Notes under the pieces: model-generated | What the model was told of the DNA's origin: nothing | The model's database searches: none | Seen by the model: only the letters and a program-made list of their open reading frames with translations | Shown: positions 55,495 through 62,634 of the stretch, one piece after another | How positions within the stretch are numbered: the stretch's first letter is position 1 | Layout of the letters: every line of letters begins with the position of its first letter | Translations under genes and position numbers: made by a program | Source of the DNA: Streptomyces griseiscabiei | GTDB lineage: Bacteria > Actinomycetota > Actinomycetes > Streptomycetales > Streptomycetaceae | DNA: 64,000 bases | Reading direction: 5' to 3' | Assembly: GCF_020010925.1 (NCBI RefSeq) | Contig: NZ_JAGJBZ010000001.1 | Span: 806,001 to 870,000 of the forward strand

Positions 55495-56411
55495 GCGCCG
55501 TGACCACGAGTGCCGTGACCACGAGTGCCGCAACCGCGAGTGCCACGGCCACGAGTGCCGCGGCCGCCGCCCCGGTCGGGAAGACCGCCGCCGCCGCGGT
55601 CGGCACCGGCGCGGAGAACGCCCAGGTCCGCAGGCGCCGCAGGCTCTCCCCCGGCAAGCGGCTGCCCGCCGCCCGGCTCGTCGGGCCGGTGCTGTTCCTC
55701 GCCCTGTGGGCCGCCGCCTCCGCCGCCGGGCAGCTCGATCCGGCGGCGGTCCCGGCACCCTGGACGGTGCTGGAGTCGGGGGTGCGGCTGTGGACGGCCG
55801 GGACGCTGCCGACGGACATCGTGACCTCGCTGCAGCGGGCCGGTTCCGGCTTCGCGATCGGGCTGACCGCCGGGATCGTGCTCGCCCTGGCCTCCGGGCT
55901 CAGCCGGACCGGCGAGGCGCTGATCGACGGGACCGTGCAGCTCAACCGGGCGATCCCGACCCTGGGTCTGATCCCGCTGTTCATCCTCTGGCTGGGCATC
56001 GGCGAGACCTTCAAGATCGCGATCATCGCCATCGTCGTCTACATCCCGATCTACCTCAACACCCATGCCGCGCTGGCCGGGATCGACAGCCGTTTCGTCG
56101 AACTCGCCGAGGTGCAGGGCCTGTCGAGGTTCCAGTTCGTCCGGCAGATCGTCATCCCCGGCGCGTTGCCCGGCTTCTTCGTCGGTCTGCGGCTCGGGGT
56201 GACCGGCTCCTGGCTGGGCCTGGTCGTGCTGGAGCAGATCAACGCCACCAACGGACTCGGCTACATGATGTTCCAGGCCACCAACTACGGCCAGAGCGAC
56301 GTCATCCTCGTCGGCCTGGTCGTCTACGGGATCTTCGGCCTGGTCTCCGACAGCGCGGTCCGTCTCATCGAACGGAGGGTGCTGTCATGGCGACGCACAC
56401 TGAGCAGCTGA
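55491..56411 (+). CDS. ABC transporter permease, sulfonate type
   Basis: The 306-residue inner-membrane subunit (SsuC/TauC-like). About 60 N-terminal residues are Ala/Thr/Ser-rich and partly encoded by four tandem 15-base repeats (55500-55559). Six helices follow, with the ATPase-contact EAA loop ELAEVQGLSRFQFVRQIVIPGALPGFFVGLRLGVTGSWLGLV. GTG 55491 overlaps the upstream stop and has a GAGGAG site. Translation is coupled on both sides. Confidence 0.92.
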   Translation: MSAVTTSAVTTSAATASATATSAAAAAPVGKTAAAAVGTGAENAQVRRRRRLSPGKRLPAARLVGPVLFLALWAAASAAGQLDPAAVPAPWTVLESGVRLWTAGTLPTDIVTSLQRAGSGFAIGLTAGIVLALASGLSRTGEALIDGTVQLNRAIPTLGLIPLFILWLGIGETFKIAIIAIVVYIPIYLNTHAALAGIDSRFVELAEVQGLSRFQFVRQIVIPGALPGFFVGLRLGVTGSWLGLVVLEQINATNGLGYMMFQATNYGQSDVILVGLVVYGIFGLVSDSAVRLIERRVLSWRRTLSS

Positions 56412-57187
56412 CGACGGCCACCGGCACGGAAGAGCCGGCGGCCACGACCACGGCAGCCGCCTCCACGGCCACCCTCGACCGTCCCGCCGTACAACTCCGG
56501 GACCTCACCCGGTCGTTCGACGGGCGCAAGGTGCTCGACGGCGTCGACCTCGACATCCCCGCCGGGCAGTTCGTGGCCCTCCTCGGGCACAGCGGCTCCG
56601 GCAAGAGCACACTGCTGCGGGCGGTCGCCGGGCTCGACCACGAGGTGGCGGGCAGCGGCCGGCTCACCGCGCCGAGCAGGGTGTCCGTCGTCTTCCAGGA
56701 CTCCCGGCTGCTGCCCTGGCGCCGGGTCCTCGACAACGTACTGCTCGGCGCGGAGGGCAAGGAGGCCGCCGCCCGGGGCCGCGAGGCCCTCGCCGAGGTG
56801 GGGCTGAAGGGCCGCGAGCGCGCCTGGCCGAACGAGCTGTCCGGCGGTGAGGCCCAGCGCGCCGCACTGGCCCGTTCCCTGGTCCGCGACCCCGAACTGC
56901 TGCTGGCCGACGAGCCGTTCGGCGCGCTGGACGCGCTCACCCGGATCCGGATGCACACCCTGCTGCGGCAGCTGTGGGAGCGCCACCGGCCCTCCGTCCT
57001 GCTCGTCACCCACGACGTCGACGAGGCGATCGTGCTCGCCGACCGGGTCCTCGTGCTCGAAGAGGGCCGTATCGGACTCGACCTGACCATCGACCGCCCG
57101 CACCCCCGCTCGTACCGGGACCCCCTGCTGGGCGAGTACCGCGAACGGCTGCTGGCCGCGCTCGGCGTGAAAGAGGACCACCAGTGA
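56387..57187 (+). CDS. ABC transporter ATPase, sulfonate type
   Basis: The 266-residue nucleotide-binding subunit (SsuB/TauB-like): Walker A GHSGSGKST at about 67-75, Q-loop VFQDSRLLPW, signature LSGGEAQR, Walker B LLLADEPFGALD and switch His in VTHDVDEA. The QDSRLLPW sequence is characteristic of the nitrate/sulfonate/taurine subfamily. ATG 56387 follows GGAGGG and overlaps the permease gene by 25 bases. Its stop overlaps the next start. Confidence 0.94.
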   Translation: MATHTEQLTTATGTEEPAATTTAAASTATLDRPAVQLRDLTRSFDGRKVLDGVDLDIPAGQFVALLGHSGSGKSTLLRAVAGLDHEVAGSGRLTAPSRVSVVFQDSRLLPWRRVLDNVLLGAEGKEAAARGREALAEVGLKGRERAWPNELSGGEAQRAALARSLVRDPELLLADEPFGALDALTRIRMHTLLRQLWERHRPSVLLVTHDVDEAIVLADRVLVLEEGRIGLDLTIDRPHPRSYRDPLLGEYRERLLAALGVKEDHQ

Positions 57188-58596
57188 CCACCTCCGCATC
57201 ACCCGTGACCCGGGAGAACAGACACGTGCCCGCACGACAGCTCCACCTCAACGCGTTCCTGATGAACACCGGCCACCACGAGGCGTCGTGGCGGCTGCCG
57301 GAGTCCGACCCGTACGCGCACGTCGAGCTGGACCACTACGTCCGGCTGGCCCGGATCGCGGAGCGCGGCACCTTCGACTCGCTCTTCCTGGCCGACGGGC
57401 CGCAGCTGTGGGGCAGTGTGGGCCAGCGCCCGGCGGGCGCCCTGGAACCGCTCACGCTGCTGACCGCGCTGGCGACGGCGACCGAGCACATCGGGCTGAT
57501 CGCGACCGCCTCCACCTCCTACAACTCCCCCTACAACCTGGCCCGCAAGTTCGCCTCGCTGGACATCCTCAGCGGCGGCCGGGCGGGCTGGAACATCGTC
57601 ACCACGGCCGGCGCGGAGGCCGCCCGCAACTTCGGTCTGGACGCCGAGCCCGCGCACGCCCGGCGGTACGAGCGGGCCGCCGAGTTCCTCGACGTGGCCC
57701 TGAAGCTCTGGGACAGCTGGGAGGACGACGCGATCGTCGCCGACAAGGAGTCCGGTGTCTGGGGCGACGACACGAAGATCCATCCGCCCCGGCACAAGGG
57801 CACGTACTTCAGTGTCGAGGGACCGCTCAACGTGCCGCGTTCGCCGCAGGGTTATCCGCTGCTGGTGCAGGCGGGGTCCAGCGAGGACGGCAAGGCGTTC
57901 GCCGCCCGGTACGCGGAGGCCGTGTTCACCGCGCAGCAGACCATCGAGGACGCGCAGGCGTTCTACGCCGACCTCAAGGCCCGTACGGTCGCGGCCGGCC
58001 GGGACCCCGGGCACATCAAGGTGCTGCCCGGGATCGTGCCCGTCCTCGGGTCCACGGAGGCCGAGGCACGGGCGGCCGAGCGGGTCCTGGAGGACCACAT
58101 CGTGTACACGCACGGCGTGGGCAATCTGGAACGGCTGCTGCAACTGCCCGCCGGTTCCCTGGAGCTGGACGCCCGGCTGCCCGACGATCTGCCGCCGGAG
58201 AGCGCGATCGAGGGGGCCAAGAGCCGCTACACGCTCGTCGTCGAGCTGGCCCGGCGCGACCGGCTCACCGTACGGGAGCTGATCGGGCGGCTGGGCGGCG
58301 GGCGCGGGCACCTCACCTTCGCCGGGACTCCTGAGCAGGTCGCCGATGAGATCGAGACCTGGTTCGCGCGGGGTGCCGCCGACGGGTTCAACATCATGCC
58401 CGCGGTGCTGCCGTCCGGTCTCGACGCCTTCGTCGAGCATGTCGTCCCGATCCTGCGCTCCCGCGGTCTGCTGCGCACCGAGTACGGCCCGCGCCGGACC
58501 CTGCGCGACCGCTACGGCCTTCCGCGCCCCGCGAACCAGCACATCGGCCCGTCCGCTCCCGCGTCCGCCCCCGTATCGGCACCCGCCCTCGTCTGA
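57184..58596 (+). CDS. LLM-class flavin-dependent monooxygenase (NtaA/SnaA/DszA type)
   Basis: A 470-residue reduced-flavin-dependent oxygenase with the class signatures FLADGPQLWG, YNSPYNLARKFASLDILSGGRAGWNIVTT and HKGTYFSVEGPLNVPRSPQGYPLLVQAGSS. Family members cleave C-N or C-S bonds in nitrilotriacetate, dibenzothiophene sulfones and organosulfur compounds. Context with a sulfonate-type transporter and a TauD-type enzyme points to an organosulfur substrate. No flavin reductase gene is adjacent. GTG 57184 overlaps the ATPase stop (GTGA). Confidence 0.92.
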   Translation: MTTSASPVTRENRHVPARQLHLNAFLMNTGHHEASWRLPESDPYAHVELDHYVRLARIAERGTFDSLFLADGPQLWGSVGQRPAGALEPLTLLTALATATEHIGLIATASTSYNSPYNLARKFASLDILSGGRAGWNIVTTAGAEAARNFGLDAEPAHARRYERAAEFLDVALKLWDSWEDDAIVADKESGVWGDDTKIHPPRHKGTYFSVEGPLNVPRSPQGYPLLVQAGSSEDGKAFAARYAEAVFTAQQTIEDAQAFYADLKARTVAAGRDPGHIKVLPGIVPVLGSTEAEARAAERVLEDHIVYTHGVGNLERLLQLPAGSLELDARLPDDLPPESAIEGAKSRYTLVVELARRDRLTVRELIGRLGGGRGHLTFAGTPEQVADEIETWFARGAADGFNIMPAVLPSGLDAFVEHVVPILRSRGLLRTEYGPRRTLRDRYGLPRPANQHIGPSAPASAPVSAPALV

Positions 58597-58607
58597 AAGG
58601 ACCGACC

Positions 58608-59543
58608 ATGTCCATCGAGATCCAGAAGGTCACCGCGAACATCGGCGCCCGTGTCTTCGGCGTCGACATCTCCCAGCCCCTCGACGAGGAGACGGTCGCC
58701 GCCCTCCGTGAGGCCCTCAACGTCCACAAGGCGCTCGTCTTCGACGACGTGAACCTCGACGACGAGTCCCATCAGGCCTTCGTCCGGCACTTCGGCGACG
58801 TCACCACCGCCCATCCGACGGTGGCCGCCGTCGACGGCGCCGCGAACGTCCTGCCCGTGGACAGCGAGCGGGGCCGCGCCAACCACTGGCACACCGACGT
58901 CACGTTCGTCCTCAACCCGCCGCAGGCCACCACCCTGCGCAGCATCACGATCCCGCCGTACGGCGGCGAGACCCTGATCGCGAACGCGGCGGCGGCCTAC
59001 CGGGACCTGCCCGAGCCGCTGCGGCGGCTGGCCGACGGCCTGTGGGCGGAGCACACCAACGACTACGACTACGCGGTGCCGGACGAGGAGATCGACGCGG
59101 AGAAGGCCGAACAGCGCGCCCGGTTCACCTCGATCAAGTACCGCACGGCCCACCCGGTGGTCCGCGTCCATCCGCTGACCGGTGAACGCGGGCTGTTCAT
59201 CGGCGGGTTCGCGCAGCGGATCGTCGGGCTGTCGCTCGGCGAGTCCCGCAAGCTCCTCGACCTGCTCCAGTCGTATGTGACCCGGCCGGAGAACGTGCTG
59301 CGCCACCGCTGGTCGGAGAACCAGCTCGTCGTCTTCGACAACCGCATCACCCAGCACTACGCCATCGACAACTACGACGGTCTGCCGCGCCGTCTGCACC
59401 GGGTGACCGTCGCCGGTGACGTGCCGGCGGGCATCGAGGGCAAGGAGAGCCATTCGATCGAGGGGGACGCCTCGCACTACACGTCCGTGGCGGCCCCGGA
59501 GTCCGTGGCGGCCCCGGAGGAGGTCACACCCGTAGCGGCGTAG
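58608..59543 (+). CDS. TauD/TfdA family 2-oxoglutarate-dependent dioxygenase
   Basis: An Fe(II)/2-oxoglutarate oxygenase of 311 residues. The metal triad is His95-x-Asp97 in ANHWHTDVTF and the distal His in RRLHRVTV, with RITQHYAIDNY near the oxoglutarate site. Members release sulfite from taurine or alkyl sulfonates and sulfates, which fits this operon. The C-terminal ~25 residues are an Ala/Pro/Glu tail with two SVAAPE repeats. Start ATG 58608, 12 bases after the previous stop. A terminator follows at 59577. Confidence 0.93.
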   Translation: MSIEIQKVTANIGARVFGVDISQPLDEETVAALREALNVHKALVFDDVNLDDESHQAFVRHFGDVTTAHPTVAAVDGAANVLPVDSERGRANHWHTDVTFVLNPPQATTLRSITIPPYGGETLIANAAAAYRDLPEPLRRLADGLWAEHTNDYDYAVPDEEIDAEKAEQRARFTSIKYRTAHPVVRVHPLTGERGLFIGGFAQRIVGLSLGESRKLLDLLQSYVTRPENVLRHRWSENQLVVFDNRITQHYAIDNYDGLPRRLHRVTVAGDVPAGIEGKESHSIEGDASHYTSVAAPESVAAPEEVTPVAA

Positions 59544-59576
59544 TCACCTTCCGTGCCGGTCGCGTCCGGATAGCGG

Positions 59577-59606
59577 ACAGCCCCTCCATGCCCGTGGAGG
59601 GGCTGT
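59577..59606 (+). terminator. Terminator of the sulfonate operon
   Basis: A perfect 12-base stem (ACAGCCCCTCCA at 59577-59588, complement at 59595-59606) with a six-base loop, 34 bases after the TauD-type stop. The next permease gene therefore needs its own promoter in the 50 bases that follow. Confidence 0.8.
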
Positions 59607-59656
59607 TCAGACTGGCGGCGTTTTTGCCCATCTCACGCATTGGACGAGCCGCGCCC

Positions 59657-61051
59657 ATGCCCAGCACCCCCACCAAGGCTTCCGAGGCTTCGCAGGAGCC
59701 CGGCGCCGCCCTGTCCCACGGCCTCAAGCAGCGCCATCTGTCGATGATCGCCCTCGGCGGTGTGATCGGCGCGGGTCTCTTCGTCGGGTCCGGGGCGGGC
59801 ATCGCCGCCGCCGGTCCGTCGATCGTGCTCGCGTACACGCTCTCCGGGCTCCTCGTCATGCTGGTGATGCGGATGCTCGGCGAGATGTCCGCCGCGCACC
59901 CCTCCTCGGGCTCCTTCTCCGCGCATGCCGAACGCGCCATCGGTCCATGGGCCGGCTTCACGGCCGGCTGGTCGTTCTGGGTGCTGCTCTGCACGGCCGT
60001 GGGCCTGGAGGGCATCGGCGCCGCGAAGATCGTGACGGGATGGCTGCCCGGGACGCCCGAGTGGGCCTGGGTGGCGCTGTTCATGCTGGTGTTCCTCGGC
60101 ACCAACCTGGCCGCCGTGAAGAACTTCGGCGAGTTCGAGTTCTGGTTCGCCGCGCTGAAGGTCGGTGCGATCGCCCTGTTCCTGGTGCTGGGTGTGCTGG
60201 CCGTCGCCGGCGTCCTGCCCGGCACCGACGCGCCCGGCCTCACCAACCTCACCGGCGAGGGCGGTCTGCTGCCGGGCGGCGCCGACGGCCTGGTCGTCGG
60301 CCTGCTGGCGTCGATCTTCGCGTACGGGGGTCTGGAGACCGTGACGATCGCGGCGGCCGAGTCCGAGGACCCGGTGAAGGGCGTGGCGTCGGCGGTCCGC
60401 ACGGCGATGTGGCGGATCGCCCTCTTCTACATCGGCTCCATGGCGGTCATCGTCACCCTCGTCCCGTGGGACTCGAAGGAGGTCGTGGAGAAGGGCCCGT
60501 ACGTCGCCGCCCTCGACCACCTGGGCATCCCCGGCGCCGGTCAGGTGATGAACGTGGTCGTCCTGGTGGCCCTGCTGAGCGCGATGAACGCCAACATCTA
60601 CGGCTCCTCGCGGATCGCGTACTCCCTGGTGGCGCGCGGGCAGGGCCCGAAGGCGATCGGCCGGGTGTCGGGCGGGGTTCCCCGGATCGCTGTCCTGGCC
60701 TCCAGCGTCTTCGGCTTCCTCTGCGTCCTGCTGAGCTACTGGCGCCCCGACGACGTCTTCCCCTGGCTCCTCAACATGATCGGCGCGGTCGTCCTCGTCG
60801 TCTGGATCCTCATCGCCGTCTCCCAGTTGCTCCTGCGCCGCCGTATCGAGCGTGAGGCCCCCAAGCGGCTGGTCGTGCGGATGTGGGCGTTCCCCTGGCT
60901 GACCTGGGTGGCGCTCGCGGGGATGGCCGCCGTCTTCGTCCTCATGGCGCGGGAGCCGGGGACGCGGACGCAGTTGTTCTGGACGGGCGGGATGACGCTG
61001 ATCCTGGCGGCGGTCGGTTACGCCCGGCAGCGGGCGCGCGCCACGCGCTGA
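59657..61051 (+). CDS. Amino-acid permease (APC superfamily), copy 2
   Basis: A 464-residue, 12-helix permease closely similar to the one at 47493: LKQRHLSMIALGGVIGAGLFVGSGAGIAAAGP and VMLVMRMLGEMSAAHPSSGSFSAHAERAIG differ from copy 1 by a few residues. The substrate is unknown. ATG 59657 (MPSTPTKASE) starts the product in line with copy 1. In-frame upstream codons overlap the terminator. A terminator lies just downstream. Confidence 0.92.
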   Translation: MPSTPTKASEASQEPGAALSHGLKQRHLSMIALGGVIGAGLFVGSGAGIAAAGPSIVLAYTLSGLLVMLVMRMLGEMSAAHPSSGSFSAHAERAIGPWAGFTAGWSFWVLLCTAVGLEGIGAAKIVTGWLPGTPEWAWVALFMLVFLGTNLAAVKNFGEFEFWFAALKVGAIALFLVLGVLAVAGVLPGTDAPGLTNLTGEGGLLPGGADGLVVGLLASIFAYGGLETVTIAAAESEDPVKGVASAVRTAMWRIALFYIGSMAVIVTLVPWDSKEVVEKGPYVAALDHLGIPGAGQVMNVVVLVALLSAMNANIYGSSRIAYSLVARGQGPKAIGRVSGGVPRIAVLASSVFGFLCVLLSYWRPDDVFPWLLNMIGAVVLVVWILIAVSQLLLRRRIEREAPKRLVVRMWAFPWLTWVALAGMAAVFVLMAREPGTRTQLFWTGGMTLILAAVGYARQRARATR

Positions 61052-61068
61052 CATCGCTCGCACACTTC

Positions 61069-61114
61069 AGGGCCCTCGCGCGGAGGACGGACGGTCGGTT
61101 CGCGCGAGGGCCCT
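61069..61114 (+). terminator. Terminator of permease copy 2
   Basis: A perfect 14-base stem (AGGGCCCTCGCGCG at 61069-61082, complement at 61101-61114) with an 18-base loop, 17 bases after the stop. Confidence 0.85.
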
Positions 61115-61144
61115 TTCGCGTGCCGGGCACGCCCCCACAGTCTC

Positions 61145-61178
61145 TTGCCACTAGCCTGTACTTGCAAGTATTTTGCAA
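61145..61178 (+). promoter_or_regulatory. Promoter overlapped by a perfect Nur-type box
   Basis: TTGCCA (61145-61150), 18 bases, TATTTT (61169-61174) form a good promoter. Exactly over the -10 lies TTGCAA-GTATT-TTGCAA (61162-61178). This matches the Nur box consensus TTGCAA-N5-TTGCAA that I recall for the nickel-responsive Fur-family repressor of S. coelicolor. Nickel-bound Nur would block this promoter. This is a locally AT-rich stretch in GC-rich DNA. Confidence 0.75.
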
Positions 61179-61180
61179 TA

Positions 61181-61310
61181 AGAGGTCGGAGGCGGCTCCC
61201 CGAGCCGCTGCCCCGGACGCTCTGCTCGTGATCGTCTTCTCAACCTTCACCGGGCAGGCGGAAAAAGGAGAACCCCCGCGAGGACGTGACTCGCGGGGGT
61301 TCTCGCCTTG
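61181..61310 (+). ncRNA. Candidate nickel-regulated sRNA, free-standing s-SodF-like RNA
   Basis: A promoter with a Nur box is followed by about 85 bases with no ORF and then a perfect 15-base terminator stem (GAGAACCCCCGCGAG at 61268-61282, complement at 61290-61304). The transcript would be about 125 nt, or about 90 nt if processed near 61219. The segment CTCGTGATCGTCTTCTCAAC (61225-61244) is unpaired by eye and is the best candidate for an antisense region. In S. coelicolor, s-SodF is cut from the sodF 3'UTR and pairs with the 5' end of sodN mRNA. Here no superoxide dismutase gene is present at the locus. The identity with s-SodF is inferred from position, control element and size, not from alignment. 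Confidence 0.6.
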
Positions 61311-61430
61311 CGGGGTGCCGGAAAACGCCGTGGCGGGACGCATTCCGGTCTGACGGTTTCCCGAACTTTCGCCCTAAGCTCCCGTTTTCCGGCCGGGTGC
61401 CCGATCCGGCCGACCGGACCGGGAGGTCGT

Positions 61431-61646
61431 ATGCCGAGCTACAAGCACTGCCCCCCTTGCGGGGGCGGCAAGCCCCTGCCGTTCCACGAGGTCGACAAGG
61501 AGGTCCAGGAGCACCTGAGGTCCCTGGGCAAGAACCCGGCCGGCTGGTGGCGCTGCGGCAACCACGGCGAGAAGGGGCGCTGCCTGTTCGTCCAGCCCTG
61601 GGGCAACCAGAACGAGGGCCTGTCCCTCCCCGAGTCCTTCCGCTGA
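61431..61646 (+). CDS. Small Cys-rich protein (71 residues)
   Basis: A short protein with no recognised family. It begins MPSYKHCPPCGGGKPLPFHE, has a charged middle (VDKEVQEHLRSLGKNPAG) and then WWRCGNHGEKGRCLFVQPWG. Cys7/Cys10 and Cys42/His45/Cys51 could bind one zinc as a small ribbon. The GGAGG site six bases before the ATG and good codon bias support it as a real gene. It lies directly downstream of the sRNA locus and is convergent with the gene at 61817. Confidence 0.75.
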   Translation: MPSYKHCPPCGGGKPLPFHEVDKEVQEHLRSLGKNPAGWWRCGNHGEKGRCLFVQPWGNQNEGLSLPESFR

Positions 61647-61693
61647 CCTGACCGGCCACCGGCCACCGGTCACCTTGAGGCGAGTGAGCCGAA

Positions 61694-61786
61694 GGGGCGC
61701 GCCTGTGTCGAGACGGCGAACGCGCGCAGCGCCCGACGAAGGAGGGCCGAGCACGATCGCCGTCTCGACACAGGCTCAGGCGCCCC
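61694..61786. repeat. Large inverted repeat between convergent genes
   Basis: The inner arms of 19 bases are exact complements (61701-61719 and 61757-61775; GCCTGTGTCGAGACGGCGA type). The outer seven bases (GGGGCGC at 61694-61700, GCGCCCC at 61780-61786) extend the stem across a four-base bulge. The loop is 37 bases. It serves as a terminator by position but is much larger than the others in this window. Confidence 0.75.
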
Positions 61787-61816
61787 GGAGGCGAACCGAG
61801 CCCTAAAAGACCAGCA

Positions 61817-62479
61817 TCAGATCAGGTTGCTGAAGTCCGGGCCCTGCGTGCGGGTGCGCTTGATCTCGTAGAAGCCGGGGACCGAGGCGACGAGGAGGGT
61901 GCCGTCCCAGAGCCTGGCGGCCTCCTCGCCCTGGGGCGCGGGGGTGACGACGGGGCCGAAGAAGGCGATCTGCTCGCCGTCGGCGCCGGGGACGGCGATG
62001 ACGGGGGTGCCGACGTCCTGGCCGACCTTGTCGATGCCCTCCTTGTGGGAGGCGCGCAGCTGCGGCTCGTACGGGGTGGAGTCCCAGTGGTCCATGAGGG
62101 ACTCGGGGAGGCCGACGTCCTTCAGGGCGGCGGCGACCGTCTCCTTCTCCGGGCCCTCGCCCTGGTTGTGGATACGGGTGCCGAGCGCGGTGTAGAGGTC
62201 ACCGAGGACCTCGGCGCCGTGCTCCTCCTGGGCGGCTATGACGATCCGTACCGGACCCCACGCCTTCTTCTCCAGCAGCTCGCGGTACTCCTCGGGCAGT
62301 TCGTCGATCTTGGGCTCGTTCAGCACGGCGAGGCTCATCAGGTGCCAGCGGACCTCGATGTCCCGGACCTTCTCCACCTCCAGGACCCACCGCGAGGTCA
62401 TCCAGGCCCAGGGGCACAGCGGGTCGAACCAGAAGTCGACAGGGGTCTTGCCGGAGGTCTGCGAGGACTGATCGGACAT
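61817..62479 (-). CDS. DsbA-family thioredoxin-fold protein, mycothiol-dependent nitroreductase (Rv2466c) type
   Basis: A 220-residue cytoplasmic thioredoxin-fold protein with the active-site segment DFWFDPLCPWAWMTSRWVLEV. It resembles mycobacterial Rv2466c, which uses mycothiol as reductant. Rv2466c has a CPWC motif as I recall, whereas here it is CPWA, so a monothiol mechanism is expected. Other family segments are IVIAAQEEHGAEVLGDLYTALG and GTPVIAVPG. ATG 62479 (MSDQSSQTSG) is preferred to a start 26 codons upstream that would overlap the pepN promoter side. Divergent from pepN. Confidence 0.9.
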   Translation of the reverse strand: MSDQSSQTSGKTPVDFWFDPLCPWAWMTSRWVLEVEKVRDIEVRWHLMSLAVLNEPKIDELPEEYRELLEKKAWGPVRIVIAAQEEHGAEVLGDLYTALGTRIHNQGEGPEKETVAAALKDVGLPESLMDHWDSTPYEPQLRASHKEGIDKVGQDVGTPVIAVPGADGEQIAFFGPVVTPAPQGEEAARLWDGTLLVASVPGFYEIKRTRTQGPDFSNLI

Positions 62480-62634
62480 GGTTCTCCTCGGAAGGCGGTG
62501 GTGCGCGGTCGGTTTACGGGGCAACAACGCGGCAACGTCCGGGACCGCCCCTGCCATTCCCGTGACCCATGGCAGGATCGAGCTGTCCGCATACTGAACA
62601 CCAGCCGCAACACCACCTCTAGGGAGTGCCGCCC

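Noticed and set aside
61052..61430. A sodF gene or pseudogene remnant at the Nur-boxed locus
   Set aside because: No frame on either strand encodes superoxide dismutase motifs, and the gap is too short for a ~210-residue enzyme. Only the promoter and terminator region remain.
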